64,000 bases of DNA, taken from contig JBMOQW010000009.1 of assembly GCA_049322515.1 (NCBI GenBank), positions 1 to 64,000 of the forward strand, given 5' to 3'. This DNA is from Parasulfuritortus sp049322515 (GTDB lineage Bacteria > Pseudomonadota > Gammaproteobacteria > Burkholderiales > Thiobacillaceae). The number at the start of each line of letters is the position of its first letter. Positions within the stretch are counted from its first letter, which is position 1. This document shows positions 6,962-15,751 of this stretch, piece by piece. Under the pieces are notes generated by a model. The model was not told the DNA's origin, made no database searches, and saw only the letters and a list, made by a program, of their open reading frames with translations. A program made the translations under genes and the position numbers.

Positions 6962-7931
6962 GGTCCGGCTCCGGCCAGGCTGCCCCGCGCAAGGCGATGC
7001 CGTGCGCCCCGGCCTGGCGTGCCCGGTCGAGATCGGCCGGCGTCAGGCCGCCCAGAGCGTAGACCGGCAACGGACACTCGGCGACCCGGTCGGCGAAACC
7101 CGCCCAGCCCAGGATCGGGGCGCCGGGATGCGAGGCCGTGTCGCGGACCGGGCCGAGCACCACGAAATCCACGCCCAGGGCCACCGCACGGTCGAGGTCG
7201 CCGGCCGTGTGGCAGGACGCCGCGACCCAGGCCAGATCGGGGCGCTCGGCCAGGTCATGCAACTGCGCCGAAGTGAGATGCACGCCCGCGCCCAGGCGCC
7301 CGGCCAGGCCCGGGTCGCCATTCACCAGCAGCTGCGCGCCATGGCGCCGGCAGGCCTCGGCCACCGGCCGCGCGAACCGGGCCAGGGTATCGGCCGGCCA
7401 GGTCTTCTCGCGCAGCTGGACCAGGCGCAGGCCGGCGGCCAGGGCCGTGTCCAGGCGGGCCAGGAACGCCTCGGCGCCGAGGTCGGCGGCGTTGGAAATC
7501 GCATAGGTGAGCGGCAGGCGCAGGCCGCGCAGGATCGGCCCGTTGGCGGGCAGGATCGGCGCGACCTCGGGCGCCTCGGCCTGGCTCCAGGCCAAACCGC
7601 CCTGGCCTTCGTGCGGGTGCGGCTCGCCGTGCCACGCGGTGACCCGGAAGAAGCGCAACATGACGCGCGCATGGTCATAGTCGAACGCCCGGTTCAGCCA
7701 GGGATAGGCGGTGACCACCTCGATGCCCAGTTCTTCATGCAACTCGCGGTCGAGCGCGTGGCGCGCGGTCTCGCCCGGCTCCACCTTGCCGCCCGGAAAT
7801 TCCCACCAGCCGGCGTAGACCTTGCCCTCGGGCCGGCGGGCCATGAGGAAGGTGCCATCCGGCCGCTCGATGACGGCGGCGGCGACCTCGACCCGGGCAC
7901 GCGCCGGTGCGCCGGACGCCTGTTCCGTCAC
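6954..7931 (-). CDS. Nudix hydrolase fused to a ThiE/TenI-like domain
   Basis: A 325-residue two-domain protein. Residues ~12-135 are a MutT-type Nudix hydrolase with a complete Nudix box at 48-70 (GKVEPGE...RELHEELGI), expected to clean oxidised nucleotides such as 8-oxo-dGTP. Residues ~140-325 resemble thiamine-phosphate synthase/TenI (VNGDPGLA, GVHLTSAQL, VVLGPVRDT, YALGGLTP). The GxHxGQxD phosphate motif of active ThiE is degraded to GVHLTSAQL, so the second domain may not make thiamine phosphate. This fusion is known in beta- and gammaproteobacteria. The start GTG 7931 overlaps the upstream stop by 4 bases (GTGA), which decides it over the longer open frame. Confidence 0.88.
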   Translation of the reverse strand: MTEQASGAPARARVEVAAAVIERPDGTFLMARRPEGKVYAGWWEFPGGKVEPGETARHALDRELHEELGIEVVTAYPWLNRAFDYDHARVMLRFFRVTAWHGEPHPHEGQGGLAWSQAEAPEVAPILPANGPILRGLRLPLTYAISNAADLGAEAFLARLDTALAAGLRLVQLREKTWPADTLARFARPVAEACRRHGAQLLVNGDPGLAGRLGAGVHLTSAQLHDLAERPDLAWVAASCHTAGDLDRAVALGVDFVVLGPVRDTASHPGAPILGWAGFADRVAECPLPVYALGGLTPADLDRARQAGAHGIALRGAAWPEPDHG

Positions 7932-8833
7932 CGCTTCAACCCCTGCCGGCCCACCCAGTCCACCGCGAACTGGCGCGCCACCCGTCCGGACCGGCCGCCG
8001 CGCAGGGTGGCCCACTGCAGCGCCTCCAGCCGGGCCGGCTCGGTCCAGACGCCGCCCAGTTGCGCGACCCAGGCCTCGGCAATGGCCAGATACTGGTCCT
8101 GGTCGAAGGGATAGAACGACAGCCAGAGCCCGAAGCGGTCCGACAACGAGACCTTTTCCTCGGTGCTCTCGCCTGGATGCACTTCCCGGCCGACATAACG
8201 CGTCTCCAGATTCTCGGCCATGAATTCCGGCATCAAATGCCGGCGATTCGAGGTGGCGCAGATCAGCACGTGGTCGGCCAACCCGGCCAGGGAGCCGTCC
8301 AGCGCGGCCTTGAGCGGCTTGTAGGCGGCATCGTCGGCCTCGAAGGAGAGGTCGTCGGTAAAGATCACGAAGCGCCAGGGCAGGCCGTCGATCCGCTCGA
8401 CGATATCGGGCAAGTGCACCAGGTCGTCCTTGTCCACCTCGATCATGCGCAGGCCCTTCTTGGCCAAGCGGGGCAACAGCGCCTTGATCAGCGAGGATTT
8501 TCCGCAGCCCCGGCTGCCGGTGAGCAGGACATGGTTGGCCGGCAGGCCGGCGACGAATTGACGCAGGTTGCGCTCGACCGCCTGTTTCTGCGCATCGATC
8601 CCCTTGAGCGCGCCCCAGGGCGGGCAGTTCAGGTGTACCAGCGGTTGCAGCCAGCCGCGCGCCGGGCCACGGCGCCAGCGGCAGGCCAGGGTCGCGCGCC
8701 AGTCGATGCGCGGCGGCGGCGGCGGCAACCAGGGTTCGATCCGGGCCAGCACCTCGTTGGCGCGCGCCAGCAGGAGGGCCAGTTCCGGGGCCACCTCGTA
8801 GCTGAGACCGCCGGCTTCGTCGTCGTCGATCAA
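7928..8833 (-). CDS. DUF815-family P-loop ATPase
   Basis: A 301-residue AAA-like ATPase of the DUF815 family. Walker A is GSRGCGKS at 106-113; Walker B is FVIFTDDLSF at ~154-163; ICATSNRRHLMPEF acts as sensor 1 with the following conserved block; LSDRFGLWLSFYPFDQDQYL is characteristic of the family. The cellular role is not established. The gene lies between argJ (4-base overlap) and the Nudix-ThiE gene (4-base overlap), so all three are probably translated from one transcript. Confidence 0.88.
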   Translation of the reverse strand: MIDDDEAGGLSYEVAPELALLLARANEVLARIEPWLPPPPPRIDWRATLACRWRRGPARGWLQPLVHLNCPPWGALKGIDAQKQAVERNLRQFVAGLPANHVLLTGSRGCGKSSLIKALLPRLAKKGLRMIEVDKDDLVHLPDIVERIDGLPWRFVIFTDDLSFEADDAAYKPLKAALDGSLAGLADHVLICATSNRRHLMPEFMAENLETRYVGREVHPGESTEEKVSLSDRFGLWLSFYPFDQDQYLAIAEAWVAQLGGVWTEPARLEALQWATLRGGRSGRVARQFAVDWVGRQGLKR

Positions 8834-10059
8834 GTCCGGTACTCCGCGTTGATCTTGACGTAGTCATAGGAGAAATCGCAGGTCCACACGGTCGCCAGCG
8901 CATCGCCCCGGCCGAGGTGGACGCGCACCGCGATCTCCGGCGCGGCCATGACCCGGGCCCCGTCGGCCTCCTGGTAGCTGGCGGCCCGGCCCCCCTGTTC
9001 TGCGACCAGCACCCCGCCCAGCCAAAGCTTGATCTTGTCCACTTCGAGATCGGCCACGCCGGCGTAGCCGACCGCGGCCAGGATGCGGCCGAGGTTGGGG
9101 TCGGAGGCGAAGAAGGCGGTCTTCACCAGTGGCGATTTCGCCACCGCGTAGGCGATCTGCTTGCACTCGGCCAGGTCGCGGCCCCCCTCGACCCGGATCT
9201 CCATGAACTTGGTGGCACCCTCGCCGTCGCGCACGATGGCCTGGGCGAGCTGGATCATCAGTTCGGTCACCGCGTCGCGCAGGGCCGGGAAGCGCGGGTC
9301 GCCGTCGTCCATGATGACCGGCGCCTCGGTCGCGCCGGTGGCGATCAGGATGCAGGAATCGTTGGTCGAGGTGTCGCCATCCACCGTGATGCAGTTGAAC
9401 GACTGGTTCACCGCATGGCGCAAGATGGCCTCCAGGGCCTCGCAGGACACCGGCGCGTCGGTGGCGACGAAGCTCAGCATGGTGGCCATGTTGGGATGGA
9501 TCATGCCGGAGCCCTTGGCGATGCCGGTGACCGCGAACTCGACCCCGTCGAGCGCCACCTTGCGCGACGCGGCCTTGGCAACGATGTCGGTGGTCATGAT
9601 GGCCTGCGCGGCCTCGGCCCAGTGGGCCGGCTTCAGGTCGGCGATCGCGGCCGGCAAGGCGGCGATGACCTTGTCGTGGGGCAGCGGCTCCAGGATCACC
9701 CCGGTGGAGAAGGGCAGGATCTGCTCGGGCTTGAAGCCGAGCTGCCCGGCCAGCGCGCTACAGGTGGCGCGCGCCCGGGCGAGGCCTTCCTCGCCGGTGC
9801 CGGCGTTGGCGTTGCCGGTATTGACCAGCAGGGCGCGGATGCCGTCTTCGCCGTGCAGGTGTGCCTTGCACACGGTCACCGGGGCGGCGCAGAAGCGGTT
9901 CTGGGTGAACACCCCGACCACTTCCGAGTCGTGCGCCAGACGCATCACCAGGACATCCTTGCGACCCGGCTTCTTGATGCCGGCGGAGGCGATGCCCAGC
10001 TCGACGCCGGGGACGGGAAGCAGGGACGCGGGATCGGGGGCGGCAAGATTGACGGGCAT
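8830..10059 (-). CDS. argJ: glutamate N-acetyltransferase/ornithine acetyltransferase ArgJ
   Basis: A 409-residue ArgJ. It transfers acetyl groups from N-acetylornithine to glutamate and, in bifunctional forms, from acetyl-CoA to glutamate, in arginine synthesis. The precursor self-cleaves before the nucleophilic threonine: KGSGMIHPNMATML places the cut at A192/T193. VNTGNANAGTG, VDGDTSTND and FASDPNLGRILAAVGY are typical. The ATG start lies 27 bases downstream of the helicase gene stop. A separate argA is present at 50892-52226, so ArgJ may only need the recycling activity here. Confidence 0.95.
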   Translation of the reverse strand: MPVNLAAPDPASLLPVPGVELGIASAGIKKPGRKDVLVMRLAHDSEVVGVFTQNRFCAAPVTVCKAHLHGEDGIRALLVNTGNANAGTGEEGLARARATCSALAGQLGFKPEQILPFSTGVILEPLPHDKVIAALPAAIADLKPAHWAEAAQAIMTTDIVAKAASRKVALDGVEFAVTGIAKGSGMIHPNMATMLSFVATDAPVSCEALEAILRHAVNQSFNCITVDGDTSTNDSCILIATGATEAPVIMDDGDPRFPALRDAVTELMIQLAQAIVRDGEGATKFMEIRVEGGRDLAECKQIAYAVAKSPLVKTAFFASDPNLGRILAAVGYAGVADLEVDKIKLWLGGVLVAEQGGRAASYQEADGARVMAAPEIAVRVHLGRGDALATVWTCDFSYDYVKINAEYRT

Positions 10060-10086
10060 GGCGGGTCCTCGGATGAAAAGGGCGGG

Positions 10087-13000
10087 CTATTCTACTTCGA
10101 GCCAGCGCCCGTCACCGAACAGCAGCGCCGAACGCACCGGCTTGTCCGGAAACAGGGCACGCATCGCGGCGCGGTATTCCGCCAATTGCTCGCGATAGGG
10201 TTCCGCGCGCCGCGCCAGGTCCGGCTCGGCCAGACCCCCGGTCTTGTAGTCGATCACCCAGACCTCGGCCTCGAATTCGACCAGGCGATCGATGCGCCGC
10301 AACTGCCCGTCCGGACCAACATAAGCCACCTCGTTGCGGCCGCGGCCCTCAGTAAAGAAGCGCCGGGTCTCCGGCTGGCCTAGGATAATTTCGGCCATCC
10401 GCCACACGGCGGCCCAGGCCTCCGGATCGAGGCCGAGTTCGCGCTCGACATCGGCCGGCGGCACGCCATCGGTGGCCCGTTCCAGGGCGCGGTGCACCCA
10501 GATGCCGAAGTCGATTTCCGGGGTCGAGACCCGGCGCCGGCCCACCGGTCCCAGCGCCGGGGGCTGGCCGGGCGGCGCCCCGCTCGCCGCTTCCGGCGCG
10601 GGCGCCGGATCGTGCCAGGCCATGACCGGCAAACCGTCCAGTGACGCCGCCGCCCAGCCCGCCTGCAGGCTCGGCAGCCAGCCCGCGTCGTCCTCGCTGT
10701 CCAGCCCGCTTGCGAACAGCGCCTGGCGCGCCCGGGTCATGGCCACGTAGAGCAGGTTCAGGTGTTCGCGTGCCGCCAGGGCCCGCTCCTGCTCGAACAG
10801 CGCGGCACGCGCCGCACCACGCAGTTCGGCCGGGCCATAGGCGGACAGGTGGACCGGGCGCTCGGCGTCGGGCGGCCAGTCGACCAGCACGCCGTAGGGG
10901 GCCTGGCCGCGCCGGGCCTCGTCGACCTTGACCAGGAACACCACCGGCGCCTCCAGGCCCTTGGCGGCATGGATGGTCATCATGCGCACCACGTCGCCGA
11001 CCGCCGCAGGCGGCTCGTTCGGGGCGTCGTCACCCGCCTCGTCGCGCAAGGCCGCCAGTTCATCCAGGAAACGCGGCAGGCTCGGATAACGGCCGCCACC
11101 GAGTTCCAGGCTCAAGGCCAGGACCCCGCGTAGGTTGGCCAAGGTCGAGGCGCGCAGGCGGTCGGGCACGGCAGCGGCATAGCGCGCTTCGGCGTCGGCT
11201 TCATGGACCACCCGGTCGAGCAGGTCATGGGGTGGCAGCCGGCCGGCCAACGCACGCCAGCCAGCCAGCAGCCGGGCGGCGCGCACCACCCGATCCGGGG
11301 CTGCCGGATCGGCCGCCCATGCCGCGAGACGGGCCAGCCATGTCCCGTCGCCGGCCTCGGCGAGGTGCAGCAGATCGGCATCGCTGAAGCCGAACAAGGG
11401 ACATTTCAAGGTCCGCGCCAGGGACAGGTCGTCGCCCGGCATGGCCAGCACGCGCAACACGGCTTCCAGGTCGCCGGCTTCCAGGGTATGCAGCAGTCCG
11501 CCGCGCCGGCTGCCCAGGAACGGGATGCCGGCCGCCCGGAAGGCTGCCTCGAAGGCCTCCAGCCCGGTCCGGCTGGCCGACAGGACCAGGATGTCCTCAT
11601 AGCGGGCTGGACGGCCCCCGTCGACGTCCAGCCAGAGCCGGCCGACGATCGACTGGATCCGGGTCGCGACGGCCGCGGCCTCGTCGCGGCGCTTGTGCGG
11701 CGTCTCGGGCGCCGGTTCGCCGAGCGGGTCGCGCCAAGGCAAGTCGGGATCGTCGGGCACCGGCTCGGCCCGGGCCGCGGGCACCACGATCAGCTCGCAC
11801 CAGCCCGGCAAACCGGCGTTCCAGGCGGTATGCGGATGGAAATCCGGATAGGCCGGACCCAGCCCGGCAAACACCCCGTTCAGCCAGGCCACCACCCGGG
11901 GTGCGCACCGCCGGGTCTGGTTCTGGTGCAGGCGCGCGGCACTGAAATTGGCGGCCAGCCAGTCGCCGGCCTGCGCGAACAGGCGCGGCTCGGCCCGCCG
12001 GAAACGATAGATCGACTGCTTCGGATCGCCCACCATGAACAGCGTCGGCCGTTCGCCATCGGCGCCATACGCGGACAGCCAGGCGCGCAGGATGCGCCAC
12101 TGCACCGGGTTGGCGTCCTGGAACTCGTCGAGCAGCACGTGCTGCCATCGGGCATCGAGCTTGGCCAGCACCGCCGCCGAGTCTTCCGGATCGGCCAGGA
12201 GTTCCGCCGCCAGCCATTCGGCATCGGTGAAATCGAGGCCGTCGCGGCTGCGCTTGAGCGCCTGGTAGTGGGCGATCAGGTCGGCGCCGGCCCGCAAGGC
12301 CCAGACATTCAACCGCTGGGCCTGCTGCTCGGCCCGTTGCCGGGTCGCGTCGCAGAGTGCGTCCGCCAACTGGCCGTGCAGTGCCAGGAACCGGGCGGCC
12401 CGGCCGGCGCCCAGGCGCTTGTCCAGGGTGGCCGCCGGCTTGCGCACGATGGGTGGCCCGGCCTGGGTCAGGAAGGCTTGGGCCAAATGCGCGAAGCGGC
12501 GTTCCGGGTCGGCCTCGGCCAGGCCGGCGTCAAAGGCCGCCAGGCGGCTGGCGTCGGTCTTGCTGGCCACCGCGTTGTCGGCCAGAAGATCACGGAATTC
12601 CGCCAGATCGGCCTGGAACCCGGGCCGCTGCCAGAGCGTGGCCAGGACATCGAGCTCGGGATCGATCCCGGACAGGGCCCGCAACGCCGCCGCCGAGCGC
12701 GCCCAGACTGTCCCGTCGTGACCGGCCCAGGCCCAGCCCTCGGCCCGGTTGGCCAGCACGGAAAACAGCCAGGTCTGCACGCTGGCCAGCGGCGCGGCCT
12801 CGAGCAGCCCGTCCAGCGCCTCGGCCACCGGGGCCTTGTCCGGCCGCACCAAGGTCTCGGCCCAGGTCTGCCACGCCTCGGCGCGCAACAGCACGGCATC
12901 CTCGATCAGGTTCGCGGGCGGCCGGCGCTGCATCGGCGCCCGCCCGAGCAGGTTCAGGAACCAGCCATGGAAGGTGGTGACCATCGGTCCCGGCACGCTC

Positions 13001-13347
13001 GCCAGCACCGCCTCGAACAGGCCGCGCGCGCGCGGCAGGGCGGCCCGCGCCTCGGCCTCCGACAGGCCGCGTTCCAAGAGATAGCCGAGCGCCACGCCAT
13101 CGTCCGCCGCCGACAAGGTGCGCAGCCCGTCGATCAGGCGCGCCCGCATCTCCTCCGCCGCCTTGCGCGTGAAGGTGATCGCCAGCAACGCCGACGGCGC
13201 CACCCCGGCCAGCAGCAGACGAACCATGCGCGCCACCAGGAGCCAGGTCTTGCCGCTCCCGGCACAAGCCTCGACCACGGCGCTGCGGGCGGGGTCGAGG
13301 GCCGGGGTGAAATCGTCCGGGGCAGGCGAAGGCAGGGCTGAGTTCAA
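10087..13347 (-). CDS. UvrD/AddA-like helicase with C-terminal RecB-type nuclease domain
   Basis: A protein of about 1086 residues (from TTG 13347) of the UvrD/Rep superfamily. It carries Walker A ACAGSGKT, ITFTRKAAEEMRARL (motif Ia), LLDEFQDANPVQW (motif II), GDPKQSIYRFRRAEP (motif III) and VAMTRARQAL (motif VI). The C-terminus ends in a RecB-family nuclease core, RRIDRLVEFEAEVWVIDYKTGG. This is the AddA/RecB-like subunit that unwinds and trims double-strand ends for recombination. The frame stays open to 13548, but the extra residues look non-coding. In related genomes an AddB-like nuclease gene is normally adjacent; none is here. Function is confident, the start is not. Confidence 0.87.
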   Translation of the reverse strand: MNSALPSPAPDDFTPALDPARSAVVEACAGSGKTWLLVARMVRLLLAGVAPSALLAITFTRKAAEEMRARLIDGLRTLSAADDGVALGYLLERGLSEAEARAALPRARGLFEAVLASVPGPMVTTFHGWFLNLLGRAPMQRRPPANLIEDAVLLRAEAWQTWAETLVRPDKAPVAEALDGLLEAAPLASVQTWLFSVLANRAEGWAWAGHDGTVWARSAAALRALSGIDPELDVLATLWQRPGFQADLAEFRDLLADNAVASKTDASRLAAFDAGLAEADPERRFAHLAQAFLTQAGPPIVRKPAATLDKRLGAGRAARFLALHGQLADALCDATRQRAEQQAQRLNVWALRAGADLIAHYQALKRSRDGLDFTDAEWLAAELLADPEDSAAVLAKLDARWQHVLLDEFQDANPVQWRILRAWLSAYGADGERPTLFMVGDPKQSIYRFRRAEPRLFAQAGDWLAANFSAARLHQNQTRRCAPRVVAWLNGVFAGLGPAYPDFHPHTAWNAGLPGWCELIVVPAARAEPVPDDPDLPWRDPLGEPAPETPHKRRDEAAAVATRIQSIVGRLWLDVDGGRPARYEDILVLSASRTGLEAFEAAFRAAGIPFLGSRRGGLLHTLEAGDLEAVLRVLAMPGDDLSLARTLKCPLFGFSDADLLHLAEAGDGTWLARLAAWAADPAAPDRVVRAARLLAGWRALAGRLPPHDLLDRVVHEADAEARYAAAVPDRLRASTLANLRGVLALSLELGGGRYPSLPRFLDELAALRDEAGDDAPNEPPAAVGDVVRMMTIHAAKGLEAPVVFLVKVDEARRGQAPYGVLVDWPPDAERPVHLSAYGPAELRGAARAALFEQERALAAREHLNLLYVAMTRARQALFASGLDSEDDAGWLPSLQAGWAAASLDGLPVMAWHDPAPAPEAASGAPPGQPPALGPVGRRRVSTPEIDFGIWVHRALERATDGVPPADVERELGLDPEAWAAVWRMAEIILGQPETRRFFTEGRGRNEVAYVGPDGQLRRIDRLVEFEAEVWVIDYKTGGLAEPDLARRAEPYREQLAEYRAAMRALFPDKPVRSALLFGDGRWLEVE

Positions 13348-13744
13348 TTCGGAGGGGGTGGATTCACAGTCCGGCCAGTCTAACAGCGCCCACCACGACC
13401 GATCACGGCAGGCCAACTGACGTAAAGCGTCATATTGCAGCGCACAATGGTGTCCACCCATTCCGAGCCAGCCCAGTCCAGCCCCCCCATCCCGCGGCAC
13501 CTCGTGGCCCCCAGAGGGGTCCCTGTAGCCCCCTGAGAAAGCGACCATTCAGCGCGATCCGCGCGCAGGCGTGGCTCTATTCCATTGAATCGACAGGAAT
13601 TCCTTGCGTTTATGCACGAATAGCGGCCACGTCTCGGACCCCACGTGGGGCTAGTACGTATATACCACCACCTCGGAGCTGGCACGCCGATCGCATCACT
13701 TCACTCGCACCGCCGCGTGGCGGGACTTCAACAGGAGAAACACC
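13348..13744. other. intergenic region between the helicase gene and pilA
   Basis: About 400 bases separating divergent genes. The right part (13680-13740) contains the pilA sigma54-type promoter and ribosome-binding site annotated separately. The remaining ~330 bases include TAAAGCGTCATATTGCAGCGC around 13420-13443 and TACGTATATACCACC around 13655, both more AT-rich than the surroundings. They could hold activator (PilR-type) sites or the helicase promoter, but I see no clear consensus. The open frame on the minus strand (13348-13548) is judged non-coding. Confidence 0.5.
13680..13694 (+). promoter_or_regulatory. sigma54 (-24/-12) promoter of pilA
   Basis: TGGCACGCCGATCGC matches the RpoN consensus TGGCAC-N5-TTGC with a single mismatch (TCGC for TTGC). 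The invariant GG (13681-13682) and GC (13693-13694) have the required 10-base separation. Transcription would start near 13706, leaving a leader of about 39 bases with AGGAG before the pilA ATG. Many pilA genes of pseudomonads and other proteobacteria are RpoN- and PilR-dependent. Confidence 0.7.
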
Positions 13745-14290
13745 ATGAAAGACATGAAGCGTACCGCTCAGGCCGGTTTCACCCTGATCGAACTGATGAT
13801 CGTCGTCGCCATCATCGGCATCCTGGCCGCCGTGGCCCTGCCGGCGTATCAGGACTACACCGTGCGCAGCCGCGTGACGGAAGGTTTGGGCCTGGCCACC
13901 GATGCCAAGCAAATGGTCGGCACCAGCAGCAATACCGCCAATGAGCTCTTGGCCGCCGCAGCTGCCTTTAATGACACCCTGGCCCCTGGCGTCGGTGCTC
14001 GTTCCAAATATGTGAACAACGTGCAACTGGATGGTGTTACCGGCGTCGTCACGGTCACCCTCAACGACGCAAACGTCGGCGGCGGCATCCCCGTTGGTGC
14101 AACTGTGATTCTCTCCCCGTACAAAGCCACGGCGGCGGGCTTCGTGCCTCTGGCCGGCAACTTCGCCACCCCTGGCAACGTGGACTGGGCCTGCTCGACC
14201 ACCACCAACTCTGTCGCTACCGGTCGTGGCATGGCTGGCGCCGCCCTCGGCACCCTGCCTGCGCGTTTCGCTCCCTCGGAATGCCGTTGA
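13745..14290 (+). CDS. pilA: type IV major pilin PilA
   Basis: A 181-residue type IVa prepilin. The leader MKDMKRTAQAG is cut by PilD before F12; mature residue 5 is the conserved glutamate (FTLIE, E16). The hydrophobic helix runs LMIVVAIIGILAAVALPAYQDY. Two cysteines, C150 and C180, can form the C-terminal disulfide loop typical of pilins. Pili of this type serve twitching, adhesion and DNA uptake. AGGAG lies 10 bases before the ATG. The mature globular part is rich in Thr, Ala, Gly and Val, and its codon use is less GC-rich than that of neighbours, as often seen in variable pilin genes. The accessory gene tfpX follows. Confidence 0.95.
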   Translation: MKDMKRTAQAGFTLIELMIVVAIIGILAAVALPAYQDYTVRSRVTEGLGLATDAKQMVGTSSNTANELLAAAAAFNDTLAPGVGARSKYVNNVQLDGVTGVVTVTLNDANVGGGIPVGATVILSPYKATAAGFVPLAGNFATPGNVDWACSTTTNSVATGRGMAGAALGTLPARFAPSECR

Positions 14291-14312
14291 TCGCTTAGTC
14301 TTCTGACCCGTC

Positions 14313-14345
14313 ACGGGAGCGCTTCGGCGCTCCCGTACTATTTTG
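14313..14345 (+). terminator. hairpin between pilA and tfpX
   Basis: A perfect 10-base-pair stem (ACGGGAGCGC / GCGCTCCCGT) with a TTCG tetraloop, followed by ACTATTTTG. The T-tract is weak and the hairpin ends just before the tfpX ATG, so it may act as a partial terminator or mRNA-stabilising element that keeps pilin far more abundant than TfpX. Confidence 0.65.
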
Positions 14346-15125
14346 ATGTCCGAATCTATCGCGCCTTACAAGACCGGAAAGATCCGCGCCGCCTCGATCC
14401 ACCTTGCGGTCAGCGCCACGATCGGGACGCTCGCCGGCATGCTGGTCTTCATGCTGTGGTATCCGTTTCCCTACCACACCCTCCTGGGCGTCTCCCATCT
14501 GTTTGCCCTACTGCTCATCGTGGATGTGGTGATGGGGCCATTGCTCACCGCCGTGGTGTATTCCCCGAACAAATCCAGCACTGAATTATCTCGGGATATC
14601 GGCATCATCGCCGTCCTGCAATTGGCCGCACTGTTGTACGGTCTCCACACACTGGCCATCGCCAGACCGATCCAACTCGCCTTTGAGGCGGACCAATTCC
14701 GCGTCGTCCGCCAAATCGACGTCGCCGACCCGGCATTCGACGCATTGCCCAGTTCGCTTCGCCCCGCGCTCTGGCGCGGTCCTGGCCTGATCGGGGTTCG
14801 CATCACCCGTCCTGGCGACCCGGATTACCTGCGCAGCCTGGAATTGTCACTCTCCGGCCTGACTGCCGCCTTCCGCCCCAGCCACTGGGTGCCCTATGAC
14901 GTACAGCGCCCGGCGGTACGGGCACGCGCCAGGGCCGTGTCGACCCTGCGCGCCAAGCACCCCGAACACGCCGCCCTGATCGCCGAAGCCCTGGTCGACA
15001 CGGGCCTGCCTGAGAACAGGCTCGGCTACCTGCCCATGCGTGCAGAACGCGGCGGCGACTGGGTGGTGCTGCTCCGCCTCGACGACGCCGAGCCGGTGGG
15101 CTACCTGCCGCTCGATGGCTGGTAG
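14346..15125 (+). CDS. tfpX: TfpX/TfpZ-family type IV pilin accessory protein
   Basis: A 259-residue inner-membrane protein with about three N-terminal membrane segments (~17-40, 47-68, 83-98) and a soluble C-terminal domain. The segment LWYPFPYHTLLGVSHLFALL followed by DVVMGPLLTAVVYSPNKS is characteristic of TfpX/TfpZ. These proteins are encoded directly after particular pilA alleles in Pseudomonas aeruginosa and other bacteria and support assembly of the cognate pilin. ATG 14346 is used; the codon before it is TTG. The 3' end overlaps the convergent ygfX-like gene by 25 bases. Confidence 0.85.
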   Translation: MSESIAPYKTGKIRAASIHLAVSATIGTLAGMLVFMLWYPFPYHTLLGVSHLFALLLIVDVVMGPLLTAVVYSPNKSSTELSRDIGIIAVLQLAALLYGLHTLAIARPIQLAFEADQFRVVRQIDVADPAFDALPSSLRPALWRGPGLIGVRITRPGDPDYLRSLELSLSGLTAAFRPSHWVPYDVQRPAVRARARAVSTLRAKHPEHAALIAEALVDTGLPENRLGYLPMRAERGGDWVVLLRLDDAEPVGYLPLDGW

Positions 15126-15481
15126 CCCGGCCGCGCACGCCACTGCAACCAGATCCGCAACCGCCTGAAATCTTCAGAAGCGAGGCTGCCTGGTCCCAGC
15201 CAAAGCGCCTGGGAGCGCACCAGGCCGGTTCGCCAGCGCAGCACCGCCCAGGTGCCCAGAACCCGACTGTCGGGCAGCAGATCGACCGCCTGCCAATCGT
15301 CCCCGACGGCCACTTCGAGGCCCCCCTCGACATGGCAGCGGAGATGGATCGGGGGCCTGGGTCGGAATTGCCAGGCCAGGCTGGCCAACAACGCGGGACC
15401 CAGCGCCATGACGACGAGGCCCGGCAAGTCGGCCCAGATCAGGCCGAGACCGCCCGCACCATGGCCGACGACCGCCATCAT
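15101..15481 (-). CDS. YgfX/CptA-like membrane protein
   Basis: A protein of about 126 residues with hydrophobic segments in the first 45 residues and a soluble tail. The tail pattern LLPDSRVLGTWAVLRWR ... LWLGPGSLASEDFRRLRIWLQWR resembles the YgfX (CptA) family, where a conserved 'PDS...FRRLRxxL' block ends the protein. In E. coli YgfX is encoded with SdhE; no sdhE-like gene is near here. A start at the tandem ATGs (15481/15478) is preferred over TTG 15490; no good ribosome site is visible. The assignment is moderate. Confidence 0.6.
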   Translation of the reverse strand: MMAVVGHGAGGLGLIWADLPGLVVMALGPALLASLAWQFRPRPPIHLRCHVEGGLEVAVGDDWQAVDLLPDSRVLGTWAVLRWRTGLVRSQALWLGPGSLASEDFRRLRIWLQWRARPGYQPSSGR

Positions 15482-15751
15482 TCGAAACAAACGGGACGGG
15501 ATAACGCTCAGGGTGAGTGGGGGCAGCTTGATGGCATCCCTCCTTGGTTGTGAAAATGCCTTGGGCCCTACCGCCAGGTATCCTGGTGGCCTGTTCGCGC
15601 AGCCATGAATCTCATTGAATCCCTAGGCAGGGGCCTCGCCGGTGCGGGTATCCCCTGCGTCTTTTCGACCGCCCCTTACCTTGGCTCGGCAAAGAATGTT
15701 AGAAGAGTCTCCCTGTACCGACAACCGTACCAAACCGCGCATGCCTGCCAG

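Noticed and set aside
13348..13548. N-terminal extension of the helicase
   Set aside because: The extra 67 residues are Gly/Trp/Cys-rich and unlike any helicase N-terminus, and the homologous region begins just before the Walker A motif.
15605..15751. 49-codon N-terminal extension of the PBP4-type protein
   Set aside because: It would place the signal peptide internally; the ATG pair at 15752/15755 gives a clean secretion signal.
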